64,000 bases of DNA from positions 310,001 to 374,000 of the forward strand of contig NZ_CP073084.1 of assembly GCF_018137985.1 (NCBI RefSeq), in the 5' to 3' direction. Both the position numbers and the translations under genes were made by a program. Every line of letters starts with the position of its first letter. Position 1 is the first letter of the stretch. Under the pieces are notes generated by a model. The model was not told the DNA's origin. It saw nothing but the letters and a program-made list of their open reading frames with translations, and searched no databases. Positions 26,342 through 35,527 of this stretch are shown here, one piece after another. The DNA comes from Streptococcus oriscaviae (GTDB lineage Bacteria; Bacillota; Bacilli; Lactobacillales; Streptococcaceae).

Positions 26342-27508
26342 CTACACTGTTTTCCCAACAAAGGCAATCATATCATTCAAGACATCTCGATTGTCTGTTG
26401 TCAAGATGTAAATAGTATCTCCTTGAAGTTCGGCAAAGGCGCGCGGCATTCTTCTTACCATCTTAACATTGGCAGCATACTTGGCGAGGAATTCTTCCTC
26501 AGAATGCGCATAGTTGGTTGCATCACGACGCGTAACTGCTAGACAATACTGTGGTTCATAAGGACGGTCTGCCACTTCTTTTCCTGTCACAACATTTGCA
26601 TAATCCTGATAGAGGTCAATCGAATGAGCATAATTGTATACATCAACTGTAAATCCACCGGCAGGACGATTATTGTATTCAAGAGCAATGTAGTCGTCGC
26701 CATTACGGAAAAATTCGATATGGAAAAAGCGCTCCTTCATACCAAAGGCCTTGATGATGGATCTGCCGTATTCTTGCAACTTCGGATCCATTTCTTTCAG
26801 AATATAGTAGGCATTGTCTTTCTTTGCTTCTAATAGTTCAAGAGGAGCATAAACATAATTAAAGGTTGTTTCAAAAACTACATTTCCCTTGCTGTCAATC
26901 AGACCATCGTAGGTGCATAGTTCACTGGATTCGACCAATTTTTCAAAGAAATAGACTGTCTGTCCGTTCCAATACTCGCGGAAAGCTGCAAGATCCTGCT
27001 GGTTTAGCAACTTAAATGTGGCTGCGGCACCCACACCATTGTCAGGCTTGGCAATCATTGGAAAACCAATTTTCTTCACTGCCTTATCAATATCTTTGTC
27101 AACCTTGACTACCTGTCCGGGTACAACAGGAACACCAGCTTTGACAAAATATTTCTTCATCTCAGATTTGAACTTGGTCTTTTTAAGCTGACTTGGCTTG
27201 GCACCAAAAATATTGAACTGTTCCCTCAAGGCCGCATCAGTTTCCAACCAGTGTTCATTATGGGATTCAACACGGTCAATTGGTCCATGTTTATAGATAA
27301 GAAAGGCTGCGGCACGCTTAACCTCATCCAGATTTTCCAGATTTTCAACACGGAAATACTCTGTCAAAGCATTACGCAATTCTTCAGGCAATTGGTCATA
27401 AGGCTCTTGACCGATACCAAGAACTGTGACACCTTCTTGTTTAGCTAACTCAATAGTAAAAGGTTGGAAGTTTTCAGGATAAAAGGGGGAAATAACGAGG
27501 TAATTCAT
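26342..27508 (-). CDS. ATP-grasp family ligase
   Basis: A 388-residue ATP-grasp enzyme, predicted to join a carboxylate to an amine, thiol or hydroxyl via an acyl-phosphate. The glycine-rich nucleotide loop is KPDNGVGAAATFK, and the metal-binding strand is HIEFFRNGDDYIALEYNNRPAGG. The first 110 residues form a Rossmann-like pre-ATP-grasp domain. The substrate is unknown. A longer start at 27577 overlaps the previous gene; AAAGGAGATTTTCT before 27508 is preferred. It is the last gene of a three-gene operon with two esterases, suggesting these three work on the same compound. Confidence 0.85.
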   Translation of the reverse strand: MNYLVISPFYPENFQPFTIELAKQEGVTVLGIGQEPYDQLPEELRNALTEYFRVENLENLDEVKRAAAFLIYKHGPIDRVESHNEHWLETDAALREQFNIFGAKPSQLKKTKFKSEMKKYFVKAGVPVVPGQVVKVDKDIDKAVKKIGFPMIAKPDNGVGAAATFKLLNQQDLAAFREYWNGQTVYFFEKLVESSELCTYDGLIDSKGNVVFETTFNYVYAPLELLEAKKDNAYYILKEMDPKLQEYGRSIIKAFGMKERFFHIEFFRNGDDYIALEYNNRPAGGFTVDVYNYAHSIDLYQDYANVVTGKEVADRPYEPQYCLAVTRRDATNYAHSEEEFLAKYAANVKMVRRMPRAFAELQGDTIYILTTDNRDVLNDMIAFVGKTV

Positions 27509-27522
27509 AGAAAATCTCCTTT

Positions 27523-28269
27523 CTACAAGCCGAGCGCATGGAGGAAATAAGGCATTTGCTTTCTCCACCAAATCCAATCATGGGCAACATCCGTTCCCCA
27601 GGTATCAAACCAAGCTGGAATATTTTTTTCTTCAAAGGCCCGTTTGAGATTATAGAAAGACTCTAATCCGTCCTGTTCCCAATCTCCCAAGCCTGTGCAG
27701 ACAATAATATCAGACTGACGGTAGCGGTCGATAAACCAGCCATCATTTTGATTCCAGATGTAGTCTGCTGGTGAGTTTTGATAAACCGCTTCGTCACCGC
27801 CATAATCTTGATTATGATCAAAGAAGCGAGCATCATAAATACCAGACAAAGCTATAACCTTATTGAAGACATCTGGATGCTGTAAGAAGAAATTAAGAGC
27901 ATGATAGGCTCCCATAGAGCAACCTGTTGTCATCATAGGATCAAACCAGCCCGTCTTGTGTTTGATAAAAGGAATCGCTTCTTCAATAACGTAGCGCTCA
28001 TATGCCCTGTGGGCTTGCGCACGATCATGCATGGACTTCCATTCAGCCAACCAGCTCTCCTTATCTACACTGGTCAAGGTGAAAAATTGTACCTTGCCAG
28101 CTTCAATCGAACCGCGACAAGCTTCAATCATCCCAAAATCAGCATATTCATTGTAAGAACCGCCCGAAGAAGCAAAAACAACAACTGGAATCCCCGCATG
28201 ACCATAGCGGTTGAGGTTCATTTCACGGCCAAGATGGCCAGACCAGTGACTTAAAAATTCTACATGCAT
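27523..28269 (-). CDS. Esterase D-like alpha/beta hydrolase
   Basis: A 248-residue alpha/beta hydrolase. The nucleophile is Ser118 in GCSMGAYHA, and C-terminal DVAHDWIWWRKQ provides the catalytic His. The fold and the short active-site entry FASSGGSYNEY recall enterochelin- and feruloyl-type esterases. Substrate unknown. AAGGAGAATAAGAAT before 28269 selects that start. It lies between a second esterase and an ATP-grasp ligase with gaps of 13-14 bases. Confidence 0.85.
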   Translation of the reverse strand: MHVEFLSHWSGHLGREMNLNRYGHAGIPVVVFASSGGSYNEYADFGMIEACRGSIEAGKVQFFTLTSVDKESWLAEWKSMHDRAQAHRAYERYVIEEAIPFIKHKTGWFDPMMTTGCSMGAYHALNFFLQHPDVFNKVIALSGIYDARFFDHNQDYGGDEAVYQNSPADYIWNQNDGWFIDRYRQSDIIVCTGLGDWEQDGLESFYNLKRAFEEKNIPAWFDTWGTDVAHDWIWWRKQMPYFLHALGL

Positions 28270-28282
28270 ATTCTTATTCTCC

Positions 28283-29107
28283 TTACCATTTTTCACTTAA
28301 AAAACGCAGACACTCTGGCAAATGATGAGCCCAAGCAATCTCATTATGAATGGCACCAGAGGTGATTTCCAACTTGAGATTTTCCAACGCCACTCCTCCT
28401 GCTATCAACTGACGGTAATAGGAAAGCGAGGAATTGATATAGGCCTGTTTGATATTGCCAGCCATAAGGGTCTTGTCGGTATCATCTGCTTCTTCTGTCC
28501 CAACATAGATGTAAACCCGTTGGTCTGGATCCAACGGCTGACGCTCAATGTAGCGGTTAAAGGCCTCTTGGTGCAGCCAGTTGGCAGATGAGAAGACACC
28601 TAGACAGCCAATCTGATCCTGGTAGGCCAGGCCCATAAACTGGGTGATATTTCCTCCCAGCGAGGAACCAATCATGGCAGTATGAGCCTTATCTGGCTTG
28701 GTTCGGTATTCTTTATCGATAAAGGGCTTGACCACATCCATGACAAATTCGGCATAGAGGGTTCCCTTGCCACCAAATTGGATCCCTGGAATCCCCATTT
28801 CGCTGTATTTCCAGGCAGCGTATTCGTTCATCCGCTCCAAGCCGTCGTTGTCAATAGCCACGATAATCATCTTAGGGATGTCAGGATTGCGCTTGATGGT
28901 GGGGATGGTTTTCCAAGAATGCCCAGAAAAGGATTCCTTGCTATATAGGACATTTTGCCCATCGTGGAAGTAAACCACAGGATAGCGAGTATCCTTGTCT
29001 TCTTCATAATTTTTCGGAAGCAAGACACGAACGCGGCGATTCTGCTGGGTATAGGGAACCTGCAATTCGTGGGTTTTCATATCAAGGTAAAAATAGGATT
29101 TATTCAC
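28283..29107 (-). CDS. Second alpha/beta hydrolase esterase (IroE/enterochelin-esterase-like)
   Basis: A 274-residue hydrolase starting at a GTG. The conserved VVYFHDGQNVL near residue 45, nucleophile Ser149 in MIGSSLGGN, and the C-terminal AIHNEIAWAHHLPECLRFL with the catalytic His belong to the enterochelin-esterase/IroE branch, often annotated as putative esterase. It may hydrolyse an ester or a trilactone-like bond. The GTG has only a weak Shine-Dalgarno (GAGAG); an internal ATG at 29080 has none. It is first in the operon. Confidence 0.83.
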   Translation of the reverse strand: MNKSYFYLDMKTHELQVPYTQQNRRVRVLLPKNYEEDKDTRYPVVYFHDGQNVLYSKESFSGHSWKTIPTIKRNPDIPKMIIVAIDNDGLERMNEYAAWKYSEMGIPGIQFGGKGTLYAEFVMDVVKPFIDKEYRTKPDKAHTAMIGSSLGGNITQFMGLAYQDQIGCLGVFSSANWLHQEAFNRYIERQPLDPDQRVYIYVGTEEADDTDKTLMAGNIKQAYINSSLSYYRQLIAGGVALENLKLEITSGAIHNEIAWAHHLPECLRFLSEKW

Positions 29108-29139
29108 TTATAAACTCTCATTTCAACTAGTATTGGTCT

Positions 29140-29150
29140 ATTATAGCATA
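29140..29150 (-). promoter_or_regulatory. Extended -10 promoter of the esterase-ATP-grasp operon
   Basis: On the - strand TGC TATAAT (-10 at 29140-29145) lies about 33 bases before the GTG start. The -35 is poor (TGAATA). Confidence 0.6.
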
Positions 29151-29213
29151 TTTTTTATGAAATATTCAGAAAATTTAGTTATTTATTTTCAATGTCCGTC
29201 AATTCCGAACAAA

Positions 29214-30224
29214 CTAAGGCAACTTGGCTTGATAGGCTTGCTTGTAGCCTTCCAACTCCTTCAGCTCAGAACGGGTCAAGTCTTCAAAAACATCCAAAAT
29301 AATGTCTTTCTTATCTCGCTTCCAAGTGGCAACCAGGCGCCCCTTGTAAAAGACAGTCGGTTTGATAATGCCGGTCAAGGTGTAGATTTGGCGGATGTGT
29401 TTGGGCTCAAAAAATGGATTGGCCTTCTTTTCATAACCCAGCAAGAGCTGGTCAAAACCAGCGATGAACAAACATTTTGGCAGCTCCGCTTCTTCCAAAT
29501 CACCCAGATAAAAACGTTCTTCACCAGCGACTTGGATGATTTTTAAGTCCAGCTGCTTCATCCAATCAAGTACAGTTGACTTATTTTCTTTGAAATAATA
29601 ACGGGCATCTGCCAGACTGACTGGGCCAAATCCAGAAAAATACCGCCGTGCAATTTCCAGCTCCGCTTCTTTCTTGGGCAGGGGTTGAAAATCCTTGAGC
29701 AAGTGGAAACGCTTGGCTCCGTACCCTTGGTAGATTTCTCCCCTTTCAACCATATAGCGCAAGAGCCCGCCCCAAGCATTGAAAATCCGCTTTTCATCTT
29801 CTAGGCTGATCTTTTCTGCCCGACAAAGATCCTTTATCTGGTCCCGGGTCAAGGATTGCTGACTCAACCCCTCTAGGATGACTTGGTGGAATCGTTGCTT
29901 GGTTTTAGGGCTTAATTCATCTCGGTACTCAGTTTGTAGATAGGCAGTGTCAGCCATACGCCCCTCGTGAATGTAAAGGGGAATTTCAGATTTGAGATAG
30001 GCGTGGACAGTCCTACGGATTGACCACTGGCGGGTCAGTTTTTCCTGCCAATCTGCCTCTTGAAATGCCTCTTCCGTCATCCGATTCTGAAAACCAATAT
30101 GGACATAGGGCTGGAACTGAGCCTGCAGGCCATTGAGATGTTGACAGATTTTTTCAACAGATTGCCCTTCCAGCAGCCCTTGTTTCTTGAGAATAATTCC
30201 TTTCCAAGTTTCCTGATTCATCAT
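29214..30224 (-). CDS. Winged-helix DNA-binding protein (YcaQ/AlkZ-like family)
   Basis: A 336-residue protein of the HTH_42 family, which includes the DNA glycosylases AlkZ and YcaQ that unhook interstrand crosslinks. The opening LLEGQSVEKICQHLNGLQAQF and three tandem winged-helix-like modules fit. I cannot point to the catalytic QxQ/QxD motif with certainty (GLQAQFQ near residue 36 is a candidate), so activity is inferred. It is a single gene between the esterase operon and the second toxin-antitoxin pair. Confidence 0.78.
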   Translation of the reverse strand: MMNQETWKGIILKKQGLLEGQSVEKICQHLNGLQAQFQPYVHIGFQNRMTEEAFQEADWQEKLTRQWSIRRTVHAYLKSEIPLYIHEGRMADTAYLQTEYRDELSPKTKQRFHQVILEGLSQQSLTRDQIKDLCRAEKISLEDEKRIFNAWGGLLRYMVERGEIYQGYGAKRFHLLKDFQPLPKKEAELEIARRYFSGFGPVSLADARYYFKENKSTVLDWMKQLDLKIIQVAGEERFYLGDLEEAELPKCLFIAGFDQLLLGYEKKANPFFEPKHIRQIYTLTGIIKPTVFYKGRLVATWKRDKKDIILDVFEDLTRSELKELEGYKQAYQAKLP

Positions 30225-30260
30225 TTTCCTCTTTTACTCTTACTAAGTCCAGTATAGCAT

Positions 30261-30281
30261 AAAAGACACCCGAAGGTGTCT
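30261..30281 (-). terminator. Terminator after the second toxin-antitoxin pair
   Basis: AGACACC-CGAA-GGTGTCT forms a 7-bp stem with a stable CGAA tetraloop, with TTTT following on the - strand. A 21-base block including it recurs exactly at 30863-30883. Confidence 0.7.
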
Positions 30282-30286
30282 GGGGA

Positions 30287-30565
30287 TTATTTCAACTTCT
30301 TATAAATATCTGAACGATGTCCTACATGGAGATTGAGCAAGACCAATTCACCCTCATCAACCACTGCAATTATACGATAATTTCCCACGCGAAAGCGAAC
30401 ATAACCAGCTAACTTTCCCGTCAAGTACTTCCCAGGAGACCGGGGAAAATCCACATCTACCAAGTGTTTATCAATCCACCTAGCAATTTGCCGGCTGGTT
30501 CCCTTATCAAGCTTATCCATATCTTCAAAGAAACTTGGGGCATAGTCCACACGATACTTAGCCAT
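30287..30565 (-). CDS. RelE/ParE-family toxin (second pair)
   Basis: A 92-residue toxin with the RelE core: YRVDYAPSFFEDMDKLDKGTSRQIARWI, then GYVRFRVGNYRIIAVV and a C-terminal LLNLHVGHRSDIYK. The terminal basic and aromatic residues match mRNA-interferase RelE types. It overlaps its antitoxin by 8 bases. It is related to, but clearly different from, the other toxin in this window. Confidence 0.9.
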   Translation of the reverse strand: MAKYRVDYAPSFFEDMDKLDKGTSRQIARWIDKHLVDVDFPRSPGKYLTGKLAGYVRFRVGNYRIIAVVDEGELVLLNLHVGHRSDIYKKLK

Positions 30566-30791
30566 AGCGCTTCATCATCTCATCGTGACTATAAGTTTCC
30601 TTGCCGCTGTCAGCCCACTCTTGATAGGTAGTTTCTGCCTTTGCAAGGTCGTACATATCTTCTAATTTCTCTAGGACAGCTTCTCGAATAAAATCTGTCT
30701 TTGTCATGTGTTGGCCAGCAGAAACTTCTTCAATCAACTGAACCAAATCTTCATCAAAGCGTACCGCAATTGGTTTTGATAAGGTTGACAT
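30558..30791 (-). CDS. Ribbon-helix-helix antitoxin (second pair)
   Basis: A 77-residue antitoxin. The N-terminal SKPIAVRFDEDLVQLIEEV is a ribbon-helix-helix motif and TKTDFIREAVLEKLEDMYD its second helix; the acidic end (QEWADSGKETYSHDEMMKRYG) should bind the toxin. GGAGGTGTGAAGC precedes the ATG. A near-perfect palindrome overlaps the promoter and is the probable operator. Confidence 0.9.
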   Translation of the reverse strand: MSTLSKPIAVRFDEDLVQLIEEVSAGQHMTKTDFIREAVLEKLEDMYDLAKAETTYQEWADSGKETYSHDEMMKRYG

Positions 30792-30805
30792 GCTTCACAC
30801 CTCCG

Positions 30806-30852
30806 AATGTTTACTCTGTAAACATTATAATCTTAATCGTAAAAAAAGTCAA
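30806..30852 (-). promoter_or_regulatory. Promoter and operator of the second toxin-antitoxin pair
   Basis: On the - strand TTGACT (30847-30852), a 17-base spacer and TATAAT (30824-30829) form a near-consensus promoter. AATGTTTAC and GTAAACATT (30806-30826) form a perfect 9-bp inverted repeat with a 3-base spacer that overlaps the downstream edge of the -10, placed for autorepression. Confidence 0.8.
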
Positions 30853-30862
30853 TTCTGCACAC

Positions 30863-30883
30863 AAAAGACACCCGAAGGTGTCT
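30863..30883 (-). terminator. Terminator of trmFO
   Basis: The same AGACACC-CGAA-GGTGTCT hairpin as at 30261-30281, followed on the - strand by TTTTG. It lies about 20 bases after the trmFO stop. Confidence 0.75.
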
Positions 30884-30901
30884 AAGAATAGTTGATAAGA
30901 T

Positions 30902-32236
30902 TTAGTAGGCTAAAAACTCCTCCAAATCCTTGAGGGAACGCTCTGCTATTGCCTCATAACGCTCCTTCTTATCGCGGATACGGGGGCCGTCCAGCTCCTT
31001 GATGATACCAAAGTTGACATTCATAGGCTGGAAGTGCTTGCTTTCGGTATGGGTGATGTAGAATGGCAGAGCGCCGATGGCTGTGGTCTGCGGGAAGATG
31101 ACAGGTTCTTCGCCTCGGAAGCGGCGAACGGCATTGATTCCGGCCACTAAGCCAGAGGCGGCAGACTCGACATAGCCCTCTACTCCTGTCATTTGACCTG
31201 CAAAGAAAAGATTTGGATTTTTCTTGGTCGCAAAGGTCTGTTCCAAAAGGTTTGGCGAATCCATGTAGGAATTGCGGTGCATAACACCGTAGCGGACAAA
31301 TTCCGCATTTTCAAGGCCTGGAATCATCTGGAAGACCCGCTTCTGCTCGCCCCACTTGAGGTGAGTTTGGAAGCCTACGATATTGTAGAGGCTGCCTGCT
31401 GCGTTATCCTGACGGAGCTGGACAACTGCGTAAGGGGTCTTGTATTCGCCGTCACGTGGTCCCTTGTAGTCTTCAGGGTATTCCAGACCAACTGGCTTCA
31501 TTGGGCCATATAGCATGGTTTTGATACCGCGTTTGGCCATGACTTCAATGGGCATACAGCCTTCGAAGTATTTTTCCTTTTCAAAGGAATTGAGCGGGGC
31601 TTCTTCAGCAGAAATCAAGGCCTCGTAAAAAGCGGTGAACTGCTCCTTATTCATAGGCGCATTGAGATAGGCAGCTTCTCCCTTGTCATAACGGGATTTG
31701 AGATAGACCAGGTCCATGTTAATGGTCGAGCTGTCCACAATCGGCGCTGCCGCATCGTAGAAATAAAAACCGTCGCCACCATTGAGCGCGTGAATCTTCT
31801 CTGCTAGGGCGTCAGATGTCAGAGGCCCGGTCGCAATAACCGTAATAGCATCCTCAGGAATTTCAGTGATTTCTCCGCGAATGACCTCAATCAGGGGATG
31901 GTTGTGAATCTCATCTGTAACCGCCTGGGAGAAATTCTCCCGGTCCATGGCCATGGCACCGCCAGCAGGCACTCGGTGAGCCTCGCCAGCCCGAAGAATA
32001 ATGGAATCCAGACGACGCATTTCTTCCTTGAGCAGCCCAACCGCATTGGTCAAGCTATCACCACGAAATGAGTTGGAACAAACCAACTCTGCAAACTTGT
32101 CTGTCTTATGCTGGGGAGTGGGTTTGACACCGCGCATCTCGTAGAGTTTGACAGGGATGCCCCGCTTGGCAATCTGGTAGGCTGCTTCAGAGCCGGCAAG
32201 ACCAGCTCCAATAACGTTAATATGGGTTTGAGACAT
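30902..32236 (-). CDS. trmFO: tRNA (uracil-5-)-methyltransferase, folate/FAD-dependent
   Basis: Makes m5U54 in the T-loop of tRNAs with methylene-THF and FADH2, the Gram-positive alternative to TrmA. The 444-residue chain opens with the FAD site [19 protein letters not shown] and has [18 protein letters not shown] and the C-terminal NVNFGI motif, all typical. The 80-base leader holds a perfect 7-bp hairpin (TAGCCAG/CTGGCTA) just upstream of the weak Shine-Dalgarno. It is monocistronic on the - strand. Confidence 0.96.
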   Translation of the reverse strand: MSQTHINVIGAGLAGSEAAYQIAKRGIPVKLYEMRGVKPTPQHKTDKFAELVCSNSFRGDSLTNAVGLLKEEMRRLDSIILRAGEAHRVPAGGAMAMDRENFSQAVTDEIHNHPLIEVIRGEITEIPEDAITVIATGPLTSDALAEKIHALNGGDGFYFYDAAAPIVDSSTINMDLVYLKSRYDKGEAAYLNAPMNKEQFTAFYEALISAEEAPLNSFEKEKYFEGCMPIEVMAKRGIKTMLYGPMKPVGLEYPEDYKGPRDGEYKTPYAVVQLRQDNAAGSLYNIVGFQTHLKWGEQKRVFQMIPGLENAEFVRYGVMHRNSYMDSPNLLEQTFATKKNPNLFFAGQMTGVEGYVESAASGLVAGINAVRRFRGEEPVIFPQTTAIGALPFYITHTESKHFQPMNVNFGIIKELDGPRIRDKKERYEAIAERSLKDLEEFLAY

Positions 32237-32318
32237 GAAACTAATACCTCTAGCCAGTCATCTGGCTACCGTTTGGGAATGACCCAAAACAGAACCTTTC
32301 TAAATTTTATACTTATCC

Positions 32319-32348
32319 AGTATACCAGAAAATGACTGGAAAAGACAA
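32319..32348 (-). promoter_or_regulatory. trmFO promoter
   Basis: TTGTCT and TATACT (32319-32324) are 18 bases apart on the - strand, with TGG giving an extended -10. The -35 touches the terminator of the upstream lipoprotein gene. Confidence 0.6.
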
Positions 32349-32378
32349 AAACTACTCTCATGGAGATGAAAGTAGTTT
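32345..32378 (-). terminator. Terminator of the lipoprotein gene
   Basis: AAACTACT (32349-32356) pairs with AGTAGTTT (32371-32378), followed by TTTTT on the - strand. Confidence 0.75.
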
Positions 32379-32384
32379 GAGATT

Positions 32385-32410
32385 GTTTGCATAATATAAT
32401 TTACGCAAAC
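32385..32410. repeat. Intergenic near-palindrome (recurrent motif)
   Basis: GTTTGCATAAT and ATTTACGCAAAC form an imperfect inverted repeat. Its arms resemble those at 17457-17482 and 19246-19268. Function unknown; see findings. Confidence 0.5.
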
Positions 32411-32490
32411 TGCCACTGGGTATTTCCAAGAGGATGCACAGTGGGTTATTGTTGTTTTTACAATCTTGGTCCTAAATGCTCAATGAGAAG

Positions 32491-33171
32491 TTACTCTGTC
32501 ATCAAATTATTAAAGAGCTCCTCTGCATCAACAAATTCCTGTAAATCTGCTAAGCTATAAGATGCTTGAATAAGGTTATCTTTAGTCCATACCATTGCTA
32601 CCATTGTTGTTTCGTGTACAACTTCTCCATCTTGCTCAGTAGCAAGTGAAACAGCAACCTGATAGGTAGAGTCATATAAACCAGAAGGATCAGGCTCTGC
32701 AGTTGTATCCTTAAAAATACCCAATTGAACCAGTTTGGTTGAGCCAGCACTTGCACTCGAACTCTGGATAGCTTCTAAAAGAGGAGTAAATAAAGTCTGT
32801 TCATCCTGAGCAAGTTCTCCATTTACTTTGAGAGTTTTCAGTTCTGCCATCCTTTTATCAGCTTCTTCTTGAGTAAACGTTTCAAAATCATAGGTACTAG
32901 TCAAAACAACATAGCGTTCAATCGTTTTAGCAACCTCAATATCGACTCCATTGAAAAGATAAGTTGTATCTGCTAATTGACTTGATTGACTAGCGGGATA
33001 GGTAACATTGGATTTTGTTGTACTTGCCTCTGTTTTACTGGATGAAGCTGTGGAACTGGATTGTTCAGTCGAACTTGTGGAAGAAGTTTCTGTTTCCAGT
33101 TTGCCGCTTGCACAGCCCAAAAGCGCAAAAGTGGCTAAACCAAGTATGATAATGGATAAAAATTTCTTCAT
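32491..33171 (-). CDS. Lipoprotein of unknown function
   Basis: A 226-residue lipoprotein: basic start MKKFLSI, hydrophobic core and lipobox ALLGC with Cys at about 20, then a Ser/Thr-rich linker of about 35 residues. The folded part has no motif I recognise; it contains an LxDTTYLFNGVDIEV stretch near residue 70 and an acidic C terminus. It should be anchored on the outer face of the membrane. Monocistronic, with its own terminator. Confidence 0.8.
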   Translation of the reverse strand: MKKFLSIIILGLATFALLGCASGKLETETSSTSSTEQSSSTASSSKTEASTTKSNVTYPASQSSQLADTTYLFNGVDIEVAKTIERYVVLTSTYDFETFTQEEADKRMAELKTLKVNGELAQDEQTLFTPLLEAIQSSSASAGSTKLVQLGIFKDTTAEPDPSGLYDSTYQVAVSLATEQDGEVVHETTMVAMVWTKDNLIQASYSLADLQEFVDAEELFNNLMTE

Positions 33172-33243
33172 AGCAATCTCCTAAAAAATTTTATAAGTTT
33201 ATTATAGAATAAAACACCTTATTATTCAAGTGGCCCCATAAAA

Positions 33244-33272
33244 AAACTCTCTCTAGCAACCAGAGAGAGTTT
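33244..33272 (-). terminator. Terminator of topA
   Basis: AAACTCTCTCT (33244-33254) and AGAGAGAGTTT (33262-33272) pair perfectly over 11 bp, followed by TTTTTTT on the - strand. Confidence 0.88.
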
Positions 33273-33297
33273 GAGTAAGTATCAAGAATACCTCGGT

Positions 33298-35391
33298 TTA
33301 TTTCACCTTTTCTTCTTCATAGTCGCCATTTGGACAAACAACCTGCTTGCCACCGCCACGGACTTTTTTCTCGACTAGGTAGTGGTCACATTTTGGACAA
33401 GAGCGTCCAACTGGTTTATCCCAAGAAGTGAAGTCACAGGTTGGGTAACGATCACAGCCATAGAAAAGACGATTGCGCTTGCTCTTACGCTCTATGACCT
33501 GCCCCTGATGACAGACTGGACAAGTGACACCTATTTCCTTAGTGATCTGTTTGGTATTGCGGCAGTCTGGGAAATTGCTGCAAGCGTAGAACTTACCGAA
33601 CTTACCAAGCTTGATTACCATTTCATGACCACAGACATCGCAATCAAAGCCAGCAGGCTCATCTTTTATCTGGATTTTCTCCATCTCTGCCTCAGCCTTG
33701 GTCAATTCGATTTTAAACGGCTGATAGAAACTGTCGATAATCTTCTGCCACTCTTCCTTTCCAATCTCAACGTCATCTAGTTTTTGCTCCATTTCGGCAG
33801 TAAATTTGACATTGACAATATCTGGGAAGAACTGAATGATTAGTTTGTTGACGATTTCTCCCAGCTCGGTTGGTTCAAAGCGTTTGGCAACCAGTTTAAC
33901 GTAGTAGCGTTTTTGTATGGTTTCAATCGTCGGAGCGTAGGTGGATGGTCGGCCAACACCGTTTTCTTCCAAGGTCTTAATCAAGGTTGCTTCGGAATAA
34001 CGGGCTGGTGGTTGCGTGAAATGCTGTTCCGGATTGGTGTTGCTACGGGTAACTTGATCCCCTTCTTCCATATCAGGCAGCATTTTATTCTTGTCAGAAT
34101 CATTATAGACAGCCATGTAGCCATCAAACTTCACCTGACTGCCGTTGGCAGCAAAGAGGACTCCGTTTTGACCCAAACGGACACTCATTGTATCAAAAAT
34201 TGCAGCAGACATTTGACTCGCTACAAAGCGATTCCAAATTAGGGTATAAAGCTTGAGCTGATCCTTATCCAAATACTTGGCAATAGATTCAGGAGTCAGC
34301 TGCACATTAGACGGTCGGATGGCTTCGTGTGCATCTTGGGCACCGCTGGCATTTTTGACCTTGCTGCCATGTTTGGAATAGTTTGCCCCAAAGCGCTCTG
34401 TAATAAAGTCTGCCGCCTGCCCTTGGGCAAGGGGACTGATACGAGTAGAGTCTGTACGCATATAGGTAATCAAACCTTGCGAACCACCTGTTCCCAAGCT
34501 CACCCCTTCATAAAGTTGCTGGGCAACCATCATGGTTTTGCGCGTACGGAAGTTAATCTTATTGGCGGCATCCATTTGAAGGGTTGAGGTCGTATAAGGC
34601 AATGGTGCGTTGCGCTTACGCTCCTTACGTTCCACCTGTTCAACAAGAAAGTCATCGCCAGATAGGCGAGCCAAGATTTCCTGAACCTGATGATTGTTCT
34701 CGACCTTAACCTTTTTACCATCGAGTCCATAAAAGCTGGCTTGAAATTTCTTATTGCCCTTTTTAAAAGTAGCTTCGATTGTCCAATATTCTTCGGGTTT
34801 GAATTGATTGATTTCATTCTCCCGATCAATAATCAGCTTGAGCGCAACGGACTGGACACGACCAGCTGACAAACCTTTTTTAACCTTTTTCCAAAGAATG
34901 GGAGAAATGGAGTATCCAACAATCCTGTCCAGAACGCGGCGAGCCTGTTGGGCATCGACAAGATCTTGGTTAATCGTGCGCGGTTCTTTGAAGGCGTTTT
35001 TTACAGCATCCTTGGTAATTTCGTTAAACACCACACGGTTCTTATCCTTTTCATCTAGTCCCAGAATATGGGCCAAATGCCAGGAAATAGCTTCTCCTTC
35101 GCGATCCGGGTCGCTTGCCAGATAGACTTGTTTGGCATTTTTAGCCTCTTTTTTCAATGAATTGATCAGCGGCCCCTTGCCTCGGATGTTGATATATTCG
35201 GGTTCATAGTTATTTGAAAAATCAATCGACATACTGGACTTTTTCAGGTCGCGGATGTGACCGACTGAAGCCACAACCTTGTAGTTACGCCCCAGATATT
35301 TTTCGATGGTCTTAGCCTTGGCAGGCGACTCCACGATGACCAGATTTTTCTTGGTAGTTGATTTTTTCTTGCTTGCTGTTTTTGTAGCCAT
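33298..35391 (-). CDS. topA: DNA topoisomerase I
   Basis: Type IA topoisomerase that relaxes negative supercoils. The 697-residue chain has the TOPRIM domain ([17 protein letters not shown] near residue 20 and DPDREGEAI), the active-site Tyr near 310 in [14 protein letters not shown], and three C-terminal zinc ribbons (CDVCG..CSNFPDC, CPVCH..CDRYPTC, CPKCDHY..C). A Lys/Thr-rich N-terminal tail is usual in streptococci. It follows dprA, as elsewhere in the genus, with its own consensus promoter. Confidence 0.97.
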   Translation of the reverse strand: MATKTASKKKSTTKKNLVIVESPAKAKTIEKYLGRNYKVVASVGHIRDLKKSSMSIDFSNNYEPEYINIRGKGPLINSLKKEAKNAKQVYLASDPDREGEAISWHLAHILGLDEKDKNRVVFNEITKDAVKNAFKEPRTINQDLVDAQQARRVLDRIVGYSISPILWKKVKKGLSAGRVQSVALKLIIDRENEINQFKPEEYWTIEATFKKGNKKFQASFYGLDGKKVKVENNHQVQEILARLSGDDFLVEQVERKERKRNAPLPYTTSTLQMDAANKINFRTRKTMMVAQQLYEGVSLGTGGSQGLITYMRTDSTRISPLAQGQAADFITERFGANYSKHGSKVKNASGAQDAHEAIRPSNVQLTPESIAKYLDKDQLKLYTLIWNRFVASQMSAAIFDTMSVRLGQNGVLFAANGSQVKFDGYMAVYNDSDKNKMLPDMEEGDQVTRSNTNPEQHFTQPPARYSEATLIKTLEENGVGRPSTYAPTIETIQKRYYVKLVAKRFEPTELGEIVNKLIIQFFPDIVNVKFTAEMEQKLDDVEIGKEEWQKIIDSFYQPFKIELTKAEAEMEKIQIKDEPAGFDCDVCGHEMVIKLGKFGKFYACSNFPDCRNTKQITKEIGVTCPVCHQGQVIERKSKRNRLFYGCDRYPTCDFTSWDKPVGRSCPKCDHYLVEKKVRGGGKQVVCPNGDYEEEKVK

Positions 35392-35467
35392 TTTCTTACC
35401 TTATTTGTCATTGATGGTGTTGGTTTCAATCCTCAAAAACGAGGTTTTCTTACACACAACTTCACAA

Positions 35468-35496
35468 AGAATAAACTATTTTTAGGTAAGTGTCAA
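35468..35496 (-). promoter_or_regulatory. topA promoter
   Basis: TTGACA (35491-35496), a 17-base spacer and TATTCT (35468-35473) on the - strand, about 77 bases from the start codon. Confidence 0.75.
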
Positions 35497-35527
35497 GATT
35501 TTTATTTTCCTATAGGAGAACTTAGTT

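Noticed and set aside
34530..34829. 99-codon frame within topA on the same strand
   Set aside because: Out-of-frame shadow of the topA coding region.
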